A stretch of 21,576 bases of DNA from positions 1-21,576 of the forward strand of contig JBGCFN010000011.1 of NCBI GenBank assembly GCA_045106935.1, given 5' to 3'. The position numbers were made by a program, and so were the translations under genes. This document shows, one piece after another, positions 1-8,839 of the stretch (its first letter is position 1; every line of letters begins with the position of its first letter). The notes below the pieces were generated by a model that worked only from the letters and a program-made list of their open reading frames with translations, was not told the DNA's origin and searched no databases. This stretch comes from UBA1858 sp045106935 (lineage in GTDB: Bacteria; Pseudomonadota; Gammaproteobacteria; UBA4575).

Positions 1-407
1 GTGTGGATACCATTGTGCTTGCCGGGTTTATGCGTGTGCTTGAATCAACGTTTATTTCACGTTATCCAGGGCGCATATTAAACATCCACCCCTCATTGCT
101 ACCTAAATACAGTGGTTTACATACCCACCAACGGGCACTAGACAATGGCGATTCATCACATGGTTGCAGCGTACACTTCGCCACCACGGAACTTGATGGC
201 GGTCCGGTGATCTTACAAGCGAGCGTTCCCGTCTTGGAAGACGACGATGCTGAACAACTCGCTAAACGAGTATTAGAAAAAGAACATATCATCTACCCTA
301 AGTGTGTACAGTGGTTATGCGAAAACAGAATTTATTACAAAGAGGGTTGTGCGTATTTCAACGAACAGCCTCTAGATACACCATTACAACTCGAACAACT
401 CACGTAA
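1..407 (+). CDS. purN: Phosphoribosylglycinamide formyltransferase (GART), 3' part; 5' end outside window
   Basis: Cytoplasmic enzyme of de novo purine synthesis that transfers a formyl group from 10-formyltetrahydrofolate to GAR. The visible 134 residues begin inside the conserved segment TIVLAGFMRVL; about 79 N-terminal residues lie before the window, judging from the spacing of the catalytic residues known in E. coli PurN. The catalytic triad is visible: the Asn and His of NIHPSLLPK (visible residues 27 and 29) and the Asp of ELDGGP (residue 65), matching E. coli Asn106, His108 and Asp144. The GTG at base 3 is an internal valine, not a start. The stop is TAA, and the DUF3108 gene begins 8 bp later, so the two are probably co-transcribed. 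purM is often the upstream partner, but that region is not visible. Product call is secure. Confidence 0.97.
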   Translation, partial: VDTIVLAGFMRVLESTFISRYPGRILNIHPSLLPKYSGLHTHQRALDNGDSSHGCSVHFATTELDGGPVILQASVPVLEDDDAEQLAKRVLEKEHIIYPKCVQWLCENRIYYKEGCAYFNEQPLDTPLQLEQLT

Positions 408-415
408 TTTCTGCA

Positions 416-1222
416 ATGAAATGGTCAACAAGTGCATTACCCGCACTGTGCCTGCTATTTTTATGCACCGTTGTCTCTGCAGAAGAATTTACGCTGTCGC
501 TAACAGCACCCAATATGCCACCTGCCTTCACAGCCGAGTATGCGGTGAAAGTCGGCGGAATGAGTATGGGTAAGCTTGATGTTAACTTAACTCAGATCGA
601 TCCAGAAAACTGGACTTATCACTCTAGCTCTACTGCACTTGGTTTAGCGGCAATGTTTGTTGGCGGCGACCCTGTGACAGATACCGCTAAACTTAAATTG
701 ATCGACAATGAGGTTCGCCCAACTTTTTATGAGCGTATTCGTAAAACAAAAAAAGCAGATAAAAGTGAACGCGTGTTTTATCAGTGGGACAAAGAATTAG
801 CTCAGTCGGAATATAGAGACCGCAAGCTAGAGGTTAATTTGAATGCACACACCACTGATAAATTTACACTTCAGCTATTGATCATGGCAAATATAAAAAG
901 TATTCCAGAAAAAATGGTGCTGCCGGTTATCTCTAAAGCAAAATTAAGAGATTATCAAATTATTAATTATGGCGCAGTCACACTTAATACCATTTATGGT
1001 GAACGCAACACCATTTTAATTGAACGCATTAAGGGAGATTCTTCATATCGCATCTGGGCAGACCCAGCAGCGCATGGCTTACCTTTGCAAATAGAAAGAA
1101 TAAAAGAAGGTAAATCAGAATATATGGTTAAAATTCAAGATAGCTCTCTGCATAAAGAAAGTAAAAAAATCACTACTCAAACTATGAGCCACCCGCAACC
1201 GTCATCCCTTCAACCAAAATAG
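416..1222 (+). CDS. Secreted DUF3108-family protein
   Basis: Predicted 268-residue exported protein. I chose the ATG at 416 because it opens a clear signal peptide: MKWS, a hydrophobic core rich in Leu/Ala/Cys, then VVSA with likely cleavage before EEF (about residue 22). The longer reading from 302 lies inside purN and does not look like an exported N-terminus. The pattern after the signal (AEYAVKVGGMSMGKLDVNL, then a YxSSSTALGL segment, and later IWADPAAHGLPLQIERIKEG) fits the DUF3108 family, periplasmic or envelope proteins of unknown function. A DUF3108 gene directly after purN is a common gammaproteobacterial arrangement, as I recall. Its last 41 bp overlap the 3' end of pmbA in convergent orientation, with no room for a separate terminator. 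Family call fairly secure; function unknown. Confidence 0.8.
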   Translation: MKWSTSALPALCLLFLCTVVSAEEFTLSLTAPNMPPAFTAEYAVKVGGMSMGKLDVNLTQIDPENWTYHSSSTALGLAAMFVGGDPVTDTAKLKLIDNEVRPTFYERIRKTKKADKSERVFYQWDKELAQSEYRDRKLEVNLNAHTTDKFTLQLLIMANIKSIPEKMVLPVISKAKLRDYQIINYGAVTLNTIYGERNTILIERIKGDSSYRIWADPAAHGLPLQIERIKEGKSEYMVKIQDSSLHKESKKITTQTMSHPQPSSLQPK

Positions 1223-2525
1223 AGCCACATTGAATATTGCCGCGCCCATCAACATCATTTCCAATCGCAGCGATATTCATAAACATATCCGCTAGATTAC
1301 CTGCCACCGTAATTTCTTCGACAGGATATTGAATCTCACCATTTTCCACCCAAAAACCCGAAGCGCCACGCGAATAATCACCGGTGACGGTATTCACACC
1401 ATGACCAATCAATTCTGTGACTAATAAACCTTTACCCATCTCTTTAATTAACGCTTGCTGAGACTTATCACTGTTTGTCATTCTCACGTTATGCACGCCC
1501 CCAGCATTTCCTGTGGTCTGCATACCTAGCTTACGAGCAGAATAACTACTCAGCACATAGCCTTGCAGGACGCCGTCTTCGACAACATTTCTTGATTGTG
1601 TACGCACACCTTCATTATCAAAAGGCACGCTACCCAAACCACCCACCATGTGTGGATCTTCGGTAATCGATAACCAATTCGGCAAAATTTGTTTATTGAG
1701 CGAATCCAATAAGAACGATGCTTCTCGATATAATGCCCCACCACTAATGGCAGAGAATAAATGACCAACTAATGAACGCGCTAATGTTGGTTCAAACAAA
1801 ATAGGGACTGAGCAAGTTTGCAATCCTCGACCACCTAAGCGACGCACTGTTCTTTCACGTGCCATGGCGCCGATTGATTCAATATCTTCAAGATTATTTG
1901 CATTGCGATCAACAGAATACCAATAATCACGTTGCATCCCTTTGTCATCACCGGCAATCACCGAACAACTTACACTATGCCGTGTACCAAAATATTCACC
2001 AACAAATCCGTGCGAGTTTGCATATGAAAGTTGTGTACTAATACTACTGATACTGGCACCTTCTGAATTAACAATGCGTTTATCATCCCGTGCAACTTGT
2101 TCGCATTGAATCGCTTGCTGTAAGGCTTCGTCTGCTTCAATTTCCCAAGGATGGTCTAAATCTAACTGAGGATAGTCCTTGGCCATGAGTTCAGCATCTG
2201 CCAACCCTGAGCACTCATCTTCGGCGGTGAACTTTGCAATCTCTAATGCAGAATCAATTGTGCGATTAATTGCCTCAGGCGTCACAATGTTTGTGCTTGC
2301 AGAGCCTTTTGACTTTCCACGGTAGACAGTTACTCCCATGGAACGCTGATTATGATGCTCAACCGTTTCAACTTCTCCCAAACGCGCTGTCACTGAATAA
2401 CCTTTATCATTGCTGGCAGCCACTTCAATCTGATCAGCCCCATTGGCGCGAGCGTATTCGACTGCTTGTGAAAGCAATGACTCTAATGATTTGTCACTAT
2501 TTTTATTTTCTAGAGATGAACTCAT
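1182..2525 (-). CDS. pmbA: Metalloprotease subunit PmbA (TldE)
   Basis: 447 residues, close to the usual ~450 of PmbA/TldE. It partners TldD in a cytoplasmic heterodimeric peptidase. In E. coli the pair matures the peptide antibiotic microcin B17 and degrades the CcdA antitoxin. Family features are visible along the length: the N-terminal GADQIEVAAS and RLGEVETVEHHNQRSMGV segments, the central FEPTLARSLVGHLFSAISGG segment, VPFDNEGVRTQSRNVVEDGVLQGY, and the C-terminal SRGASGFWVENGEIQYPV plus IAAIGNDVDGRGNIQCGSILVEGM. As expected for this subunit, it lacks the HExxxH zinc motif present in TldD. The start is ATG; the upstream ribosome-binding site is weak. It lies 43 bp after tldD on the same strand, so co-expression is likely, whereas the two genes are separate in E. 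coli. Its 3' end overlaps the convergent DUF3108 gene. Confidence 0.95.
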   Translation of the reverse strand: MSSSLENKNSDKSLESLLSQAVEYARANGADQIEVAASNDKGYSVTARLGEVETVEHHNQRSMGVTVYRGKSKGSASTNIVTPEAINRTIDSALEIAKFTAEDECSGLADAELMAKDYPQLDLDHPWEIEADEALQQAIQCEQVARDDKRIVNSEGASISSISTQLSYANSHGFVGEYFGTRHSVSCSVIAGDDKGMQRDYWYSVDRNANNLEDIESIGAMARERTVRRLGGRGLQTCSVPILFEPTLARSLVGHLFSAISGGALYREASFLLDSLNKQILPNWLSITEDPHMVGGLGSVPFDNEGVRTQSRNVVEDGVLQGYVLSSYSARKLGMQTTGNAGGVHNVRMTNSDKSQQALIKEMGKGLLVTELIGHGVNTVTGDYSRGASGFWVENGEIQYPVEEITVAGNLADMFMNIAAIGNDVDGRGNIQCGSILVEGMTVAGGS

Positions 2526-2568
2526 AATAATTTATATCTTGGTATAACAGACGTGATTAAGAATGTGG

Positions 2569-4008
2569 TTAGGCTTGAGTGCCGCCAATAGTAATGCCAT
2601 CGATACGCATTGTGGGTTGACCAACACCCACCGGGACACTTTGGCCTTCTTTTCCACAGGTACCGACACCTGTATCTAATTTAAGATCGTTTCCAATCAT
2701 AGCCACTCGTGTTAACACATCCGGACCATCACCAATCAAGGTAGCCCCTTTCACGGGATAGGTAATTTTTCCATTTTCTACCATATAGGCTTCTGAGGCA
2801 GAAAATACAAATTTTCCAGAGGTAATATCAACTTGACCACCCCCAAAATTAACCGCATAAAAACCTTTGTCTACAGACGCCAAAATTTCTTCAGGGTCAT
2901 GCTCCCCTGCCAACATATAAGTATTGGTCATTCTTGGCATAGTTTGATGCGCGTAAGATTCGCGACGACCATTGCCAGTTGAAGCAGTTTTTGAAAGCTG
3001 ACCATTTAAACGGTCTTGCATATATCCTTTCAAAATCCCATCTTCAATTAAGGTGGTGCATTGCGTTGGTGTACCTTCATCATCAATATTCAATGAGCCT
3101 CGTCGATTAGGCAATGTGCCGTCATCAACCACTGTCACGCCGGGGCTTGCTACTCGCTCTCCGATGCGACCACTAAATGCAGAAGTCCCTTTACGATTAA
3201 AATCACCTTCTAAGCCATGACCTATCGCTTCATGCAACAACACGCCTGGCCAGCCAGGACCTAATACAACTGTCATGTTACCCGCTGGCGCATCTTTAGC
3301 ATCGAGATTCACCAATGCTTGTCTTACCGCTTCTTTTGAAAATTGATTTGCCGCATCTGAGGCAATAAATTCTTTATAGTCATACCGACCACCGCCGCCC
3401 ATTGAGCCTTGTTCGCGACGACCATTTTGTTCTGCAATGACACTGACATTGAACCGTACTAATGGCCGAACATCCGCGGCTAATGTTCCATCACTGTGTG
3501 CAATCAATATCACTTCATGTGTACCGACTAGGCTTACCATTACTTGTTTCACACGAGGATCGGCTTCTCGTGCGGTGGCATCTGCCGCACGCAATAAATC
3601 CATTTTTTCATTTTCATTTAAAACTGATAATGGATTATCAGGCGTATACAAAGTATGACCTGTTTTAACACGCCAAGATTGCATGTCATTAGCACCGCTA
3701 GATTTTGCAATGCTGCGTGCAGCACGCGATGATTCTAATAAAGCAGACATGGCAATATCATCTGAGTATGCAAACCCAGTTTTATCACCTGACATTGCAC
3801 GCACACCTACACCATGTTCTAAATTGAAACTTGCATCTTTTACAATGCCGTCATCTAGTGACCACGATTCACGAGTAGTCGACTGGAAATATAAGTCAGC
3901 GGCATCAATTGAACCACCTAATGCCTCGCTTAATGCTTTATTAACATCTTCATCACTTAAGCCAGTAGGTGCTAATAGATGATGTCGGGCTATGTCTAAA
4001 TTGTCCAT
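2569..4008 (-). CDS. tldD: Metalloprotease subunit TldD
   Basis: 479 residues, near the E. coli length of 481. This is the catalytic, zinc-binding subunit of the TldD/TldE peptidase, in which an extended unfolded peptide is thought to enter a closed heterodimer. The zinc motif HEAIGH is at residues 259-264, inside GPGWPGVLLHEAIGHGLEGD. Other family blocks visible are GSMGGGGRYDY (201-211), GSLNIDDEGTP (304-313), SYAHQTMPRMTNTY (351-364), and a C-terminal TGVGTCGKEGQSVPVGVGQP with Cys451. The start is ATG preceded by GAGAA. It is 10 bp downstream of the nitrilase-family gene and 43 bp upstream of pmbA. The order rng-yhdP-tldD is conserved in gammaproteobacteria. No candidate peptide substrate gene is seen nearby. 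Confidence 0.97.
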   Translation of the reverse strand: MDNLDIARHHLLAPTGLSDEDVNKALSEALGGSIDAADLYFQSTTRESWSLDDGIVKDASFNLEHGVGVRAMSGDKTGFAYSDDIAMSALLESSRAARSIAKSSGANDMQSWRVKTGHTLYTPDNPLSVLNENEKMDLLRAADATAREADPRVKQVMVSLVGTHEVILIAHSDGTLAADVRPLVRFNVSVIAEQNGRREQGSMGGGGRYDYKEFIASDAANQFSKEAVRQALVNLDAKDAPAGNMTVVLGPGWPGVLLHEAIGHGLEGDFNRKGTSAFSGRIGERVASPGVTVVDDGTLPNRRGSLNIDDEGTPTQCTTLIEDGILKGYMQDRLNGQLSKTASTGNGRRESYAHQTMPRMTNTYMLAGEHDPEEILASVDKGFYAVNFGGGQVDITSGKFVFSASEAYMVENGKITYPVKGATLIGDGPDVLTRVAMIGNDLKLDTGVGTCGKEGQSVPVGVGQPTMRIDGITIGGTQA

Positions 4009-4018
4009 AAGTTCTCGA

Positions 4019-4828
4019 TTACTTTAGCGTTCTATGTTGCAGAACTGGGAATGTCCGACGCGTTGTCTTCATACGCTCTAAGTCAATATCTGCAATGACC
4101 ACGCCGGCGCCTTGGGAAAGTCTATTTAACACATTGCCCCATGGGTCAACCACCATGCTGTCACCATATGTATTGCGCCCACTTAAGTGATAACCACCTT
4201 GATCAGCAGCAATGACATAGCATAAATTCTCGATTGCGCGAGCACGGACTAACACTTCCCAATGAGATTTTCCTGTAGTGGCAGTAAATGCAGATGGGAT
4301 AGCAATGATTTCTGCCCCCTTATCAATTAGCTGGCGGAATAACTCAGGGAATCGAAGGTCGTAACAAATTGTCAGTCCTAGTTTTCCAAAAGGCGTGTCT
4401 ACGACGACCACCTCATTGCCATTAGCAATGGTTTCTGATTCTTTGTAACTCTCATCATTACCTAGCTCGACATCAAACAAATGAATTTTGTCATAACGAG
4501 CGACCACTTCACCTTCTGCATTGTAAACAATACATGCAGCGATAATTTTATTAGGGTCATCGCATTCGAGAGGCACTGTTCCACCAACAATCCAAATACC
4601 ATGCTTCTTTGCTTGATCGCTTAGAAAACTTTGAATAGGGCCATTTTGATATGGCTCTCGAATTTCAACCTTGTCTGATTCTTCCGCTCCCATAATTGGG
4701 AAATTTTCTGGCAATACAACTAATTCCGCACCTTGCTCTTTTGCTAACTGAATTAACCGTCCCGCTTCCATGAGATTAGCATCTCGCTGAGGAGCAGAAG
4801 CCATTTGAATGGCCGCAACTTTACTCAT
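4019..4828 (-). CDS. Carbon-nitrogen hydrolase, Nit1-like; probable deaminated glutathione amidase
   Basis: 269-residue nitrilase-superfamily hydrolase. I chose the ATG at 4828: AGGA lies 9 bases upstream, while the TTG at 4834 has only 3 bases after the same AGGA. The Glu-Lys-Cys triad is visible as Glu41 in VVLPENFP, Lys114 in RYDKIHLFDV and Cys155 in GLTICYDLRFPELFR. The YDKIHLFDVEL and SHWEVLVRARAIENLCYVIA blocks are those of the Nit1/YbeM branch, whose characterised members hydrolyse deaminated glutathione, a side product of transaminases (metabolite repair). Other omega-amidase-like substrates cannot be excluded. It sits between yhdP and tldD and is the first gene of a likely nit-tldD-pmbA unit, with 145 bp upstream that may hold a promoter. 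Cytoplasmic; no signal sequence. Family secure, exact substrate inferred. Confidence 0.88.
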   Translation of the reverse strand: MSKVAAIQMASAPQRDANLMEAGRLIQLAKEQGAELVVLPENFPIMGAEESDKVEIREPYQNGPIQSFLSDQAKKHGIWIVGGTVPLECDDPNKIIAACIVYNAEGEVVARYDKIHLFDVELGNDESYKESETIANGNEVVVVDTPFGKLGLTICYDLRFPELFRQLIDKGAEIIAIPSAFTATTGKSHWEVLVRARAIENLCYVIAADQGGYHLSGRNTYGDSMVVDPWGNVLNRLSQGAGVVIADIDLERMKTTRRTFPVLQHRTLK

Positions 4829-4973
4829 ATTCAATTTTCCTGAAGTTTAAGTTTATATATTTAGAAGTATGCTTGAATGGCTGAATCTAGGCTAGCCTAT
4901 ACAATTCGAATTTCGTGTTATCCTGTACTAAAGGTAGCAATATAGATTTGAGGTGTTTATAAATTCACCTAAA
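4829..4973 (-). promoter_or_regulatory. Intergenic leader between yhdP and the nit-tldD-pmbA unit, with small palindromes
   Basis: This 145-bp gap is among the longest within the minus-strand block, so a terminator for yhdP and/or a promoter for nit-tldD-pmbA would be expected here. Seen directly: a perfect 12-bp palindrome TAGGCTAGCCTA at 4888-4899; a 10-bp palindrome AATTCGAATT at 4903-4912; and a weak 5-bp inverted repeat AGGTG/CACCT at 4951-4970 just after the yhdP stop, with no good U-tract. I could not find a -35/-10 pair good enough to mark. Regulatory function is inferred only from position and symmetry. Confidence 0.3.
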
Positions 4974-7900
4974 CTATGGCCCAGATTGTTGGCCGGTGGG
5001 TGTTACGGGATTACTCGTTTTCTTGATTACCTTTTCAAGTATCGGTTCCTGCCAAGTCCCGGTCATTTTGTACTCAATATTGGTCACTTTATTCAAGCCA
5101 ACAGCACTACCCACCCTATCTACCAGAAGTCCTGCGGCAGCACCCACTGGCCCACCAACAATAGCACCTGCTGCTGTGAGCGTGCCGGTTACTGCGGGAG
5201 TAACTATAATGTTTTGATCATAGGTTTCATCGATCAGGTTAGTCTGGCCATTAATCTTTATATCCGCAGCAGATGCCTTAATGGAAATTTTATCCGTATG
5301 TAGTCTTCCGCCTTCGAAAAGCGTTAATGTTCCTTTAATTGTGTCAAATGCAAAACCTTTATTTGTCACATCTTTAAAGTCGAGTGATAGACGCCGACTA
5401 ATAGCACCAAGGTTTAACAATGCAAGTAATCGCCCGGCATTCCCTGGATTCAGCTCAGAGACAGACCCATCTTTTACCTTGAAACTAGAACTCCCAGAAA
5501 GCTTACTCAAATCAAATTGATGTGGTCCACCTGACCACTCAAGGACAACACTCGCCTCTGCTTCACCTTTGCGCAGGCTACTTTTAAAACCCAGATCTTC
5601 TAAGCTATCTTCCACATCAATACTTTCTAGTTGAAAATCAAATGCACTTTTAGCTTTCTGATCTGCAAAAGTCCACGCACCTTTACCCTGAACCGTTAAG
5701 TCTTTCGCGGCAAAATTAATTTCATCAAAAGATAAGCCTTGATTGGAAGAAGACGTATTAACGACGACATCAATCAATCTCAAATCATTAAAAATCAGCT
5801 GATCACTAGAAAATAAGAACGGCCTTACCTTATGAGGTTTCACATCAACGGATGCTTTTTTGTCAGACTTGTTTTGACTAATGATCAATGTCTTCATGTC
5901 TAACTTAACAGGTAAACTTTTATCATCAGGAATTTGAATTGTGCCCTTACCTAAGGACGAATCAAGATTGATAAAATATTCGTTATCTTTATAAGTCGTA
6001 TTAACCTTTAAATTTTTTGCCGGCCATTGTGGAAACTGCAAGGCATCAAACTTAACATCAATCGTTGGTTTAAACGTCGATTGGCTCTGAGTAGCTGAAT
6101 CACTATATTGTTTGTACGCACCCAGCCAAAGCGTTGGGTCTACTGTTTCCCATTCACCTTTGATTGCTAAGCCTTGCTGATTGATTTCATTTTGATTTGA
6201 CTCACCTAGCGTTATTAAATTTAATTCAAATGGTTGCTTTGGTTTGATCGAAAATTGCAAAGACAGAAGATCAGCTATCTTCCATGACATATTCCCTAGC
6301 TTCTGATCAAAATTAATGGATGCAGGCAATGCATCAGCCCGTATTTTATCCAAAGGTGCAGGCAGCTTAGAGGCTACACCAACCAATTCACTATTCACTG
6401 TTAACTTTAACTTGTCAGGATTATTTTTCTTAAAGAAGGAAGGCAAATATAGTTGTCCATTCGCTTCTGCCATGCCAGAGAAGAATGGACTAAATTGTGG
6501 GTAACGCTGCTTCAAATACACACCAAGATCAAACGGCCCACTAAATGATAAATTAGAGGCTCCCTCGCCTGCAGGAACCATAGAAAGCATGATGGGTTGA
6601 CCATAAACAGTTGCTGTCAATCCTTCCCCACTCGCTCCCTCATCTGTAAATGCCACTTCACCAGCAAGATCATTCAACTCGATACCTACTTTATTCACAT
6701 TTAAGGTATTACCAAGAAAATGAATATTGCCCGATACTTTGACTGGACGTATTACCTTCTTAGACAATGACTTTGAAAAATCAAGCTCTAAACGTGAGTC
6801 ACCTGCCAAAGAAATCTGATCTAACACTGAGTTACTTTTTCTCACCAGACCAGAATCCCCTAAGAACTGAAGAAGATCTTTTCCCGGTCCATCAACTGTG
6901 CCATTTAACTGCATGACTGCTCGCAGAAAAGAATCAATGTTAATGTCTACTTTTTTAACTTTAGAATCTAATGTCGTCGCTTGAGTTGAAGTAATATTAA
7001 TATGATCTTTATCGATCGACACATTTGCGCCCACACCATACAGATATGGCCAATCTTTTTTGTACTCTAAGATGCCATTATCTACGTCAACTTCTGTTTG
7101 AAATATTCCAGATTGTTCATGAAAAGGAAATACACGCATATTGCCACGCATAATTACTGTTGCATCTTCGACATCACCTTTATGAATTGCCTCAGTCAGC
7201 CACTTCTTAGTGTTTCTTGTTTTCAAGAATAATGGGAAATAATTACCGACTGCATTCGCCTTAGCTGAATCCACATGAAATTGTGAATCCGTATACAATT
7301 CCTTGCCGAACAACTTAGCATTGATACGAGCAGTCATACTAAGATCGTCATTGTAAATAGCTAATGTATCTGTATTGATTTCATGAACATCACCATGGTG
7401 TGCCCACTCTATTTTTCCATTAGCTGAAATTTTAAAATCAAATTCGGGATACATGGCAGGCAAGCCAAGCTGTATATTCTCAGAATTTAAGTGTGCAACG
7501 CCCCCAATATCACCTCCGACGACAAAAGCGCTCACACCACTAACAGAACGATTTCCTTTTGCCTGCCATGCGGCAACATCATTAAACTGCCCTGAATACT
7601 GAAAGGATGTTTGGTGATTATCTTTTAAATCGAAACGCACAAATAGATTTTCAATACTGGCATTTAAGCGGTACTGCTGCAATTGATCTTCAAAGCGAAC
7701 TATATGCGGCGAATAAGCATGCAAAGTATTGCAAATCGCACCAATATTCATCGCGCCAATGTGCGCTAATATTGTCTTACTGTTTAAAGAATGCCGTTGA
7801 AGTTCAAATTGAAGTTGCGTGTCTTCCCAATTACCCTTTGATGTAGTTACCTCAACATCATCCGCAAGAAACTGCCAATTTCGATCAATATTATTCCATT

Positions 7901-8831
7901 CAAATTGCAATGATAGTTGCTGGATATATTCATCGCTTAAACATAATTTGCCACCGTCACGACTTGGCTTCTTAACAATATCGTTTGCACTGACCGCACC
8001 ACGCAACCCGGTTAAGACTCTGTCTGATACTTGTCCCCACACTTCAGAATCGAGCGTCACTGGGACTTGCTTACCGTCTTCTCCCAGAATGCGTCTAGCG
8101 ATTTCTGCTACTCGAAATTGCTCAGTCTTAATATAAAATTCGATATTTGCATCGGCAAGTTTTTTAATATCACCTTTGATTTTAACATTCGCTCTTACTG
8201 ATTTACCCAGCACCTCAGGAAGATTACCCTGCAAAAAAACATCATAGCCGCGCAATTTAGGATCAACCGAAATGTCGATTTCTTCAAACAAATAATCGGT
8301 ATCTGTCAGCTCATCCACCCAATGAACATTAGAATCTAATAAGCGTAAGTGAATATCACCATAATTATTACCTCCACCTTGCTGCTCCATTTTACTTTTT
8401 GGCAAGAGAAATACTTGGTTTATATGAAAATCGCCTGACTCATCTCTTAATATAGATAAATCCAACCCTTCCAAGCTCACTTCTTTTACTTTCAGTGACA
8501 AAGAAAATAAAGATTTATAAAGATTCAAGCTCAATCTTGCTTTGTTTAACTTCCAAACATTTTCAACGTTACTTCGGTCAACAATTTTTACGTTTTCAGC
8601 AACGATTTGAGAGAATAATTTTTGTCGACTGATATCTAAAGATTCTATCGTAACGTCTGCATTTAGAATTTCACCTAAGCGAGTTTCAATTTTACTTTCA
8701 ACCACATCACTTAATTCTGGGTAGCCACGAATGATAGTAATTAAGATAGCCAGGATGACCAATATCGCAGTCGCAGCATAGAGTACCGCATGGGAAACAG
8801 TACTGATTATTGAAGACAAATTAAGTTTCAC
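4974..8831 (-). CDS. yhdP: AsmA-like envelope protein YhdP (TIGR02099 family)
   Basis: 1285-residue inner-membrane-anchored periplasmic protein of the AsmA-like family, near the ~1266 of E. coli. These are long bridge-like beta-groove proteins implicated in moving phospholipid towards the outer membrane, in E. coli redundantly with TamB and YdbH. Visible: one N-terminal membrane segment at about residues 13-34, then RGYPELSDVVESKIETRLGE, long beta-rich periplasmic repeats without further membrane spans, and the conserved C-terminal block (NPGNAGRLLALLNLGAISRR, LDFKDVTNKGFAFDTIKGT) followed by a Gly/Ala-rich stretch (AAGAIVGGPVGAAAGLLVDR). The start is GTG, 8 bp after the rng stop, with no good ribosome-binding site of its own, so it probably depends on translational coupling to rng. 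Length and ends are intact. Confidence 0.95.
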   Translation of the reverse strand: MKLNLSSIISTVSHAVLYAATAILVILAILITIIRGYPELSDVVESKIETRLGEILNADVTIESLDISRQKLFSQIVAENVKIVDRSNVENVWKLNKARLSLNLYKSLFSLSLKVKEVSLEGLDLSILRDESGDFHINQVFLLPKSKMEQQGGGNNYGDIHLRLLDSNVHWVDELTDTDYLFEEIDISVDPKLRGYDVFLQGNLPEVLGKSVRANVKIKGDIKKLADANIEFYIKTEQFRVAEIARRILGEDGKQVPVTLDSEVWGQVSDRVLTGLRGAVSANDIVKKPSRDGGKLCLSDEYIQQLSLQFEWNNIDRNWQFLADDVEVTTSKGNWEDTQLQFELQRHSLNSKTILAHIGAMNIGAICNTLHAYSPHIVRFEDQLQQYRLNASIENLFVRFDLKDNHQTSFQYSGQFNDVAAWQAKGNRSVSGVSAFVVGGDIGGVAHLNSENIQLGLPAMYPEFDFKISANGKIEWAHHGDVHEINTDTLAIYNDDLSMTARINAKLFGKELYTDSQFHVDSAKANAVGNYFPLFLKTRNTKKWLTEAIHKGDVEDATVIMRGNMRVFPFHEQSGIFQTEVDVDNGILEYKKDWPYLYGVGANVSIDKDHINITSTQATTLDSKVKKVDINIDSFLRAVMQLNGTVDGPGKDLLQFLGDSGLVRKSNSVLDQISLAGDSRLELDFSKSLSKKVIRPVKVSGNIHFLGNTLNVNKVGIELNDLAGEVAFTDEGASGEGLTATVYGQPIMLSMVPAGEGASNLSFSGPFDLGVYLKQRYPQFSPFFSGMAEANGQLYLPSFFKKNNPDKLKLTVNSELVGVASKLPAPLDKIRADALPASINFDQKLGNMSWKIADLLSLQFSIKPKQPFELNLITLGESNQNEINQQGLAIKGEWETVDPTLWLGAYKQYSDSATQSQSTFKPTIDVKFDALQFPQWPAKNLKVNTTYKDNEYFINLDSSLGKGTIQIPDDKSLPVKLDMKTLIISQNKSDKKASVDVKPHKVRPFLFSSDQLIFNDLRLIDVVVNTSSSNQGLSFDEINFAAKDLTVQGKGAWTFADQKAKSAFDFQLESIDVEDSLEDLGFKSSLRKGEAEASVVLEWSGGPHQFDLSKLSGSSSFKVKDGSVSELNPGNAGRLLALLNLGAISRRLSLDFKDVTNKGFAFDTIKGTLTLFEGGRLHTDKISIKASAADIKINGQTNLIDETYDQNIIVTPAVTGTLTAAGAIVGGPVGAAAGLLVDRVGSAVGLNKVTNIEYKMTGTWQEPILEKVIKKTSNPVTPTGQQSGP

Positions 8832-8839
8832 TGAAGTAA

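Noticed and set aside
302..415. N-terminal extension of the DUF3108 protein back to 302
   Set aside because: It lies entirely within purN in another frame and hides the signal peptide that begins cleanly at the ATG at 416.
7819..8136. 105-codon open frame antisense to yhdP
   Set aside because: It is the shadow of a strongly supported gene; the protein is Ser/Asn-rich with no recognisable domain or ribosome-binding site.
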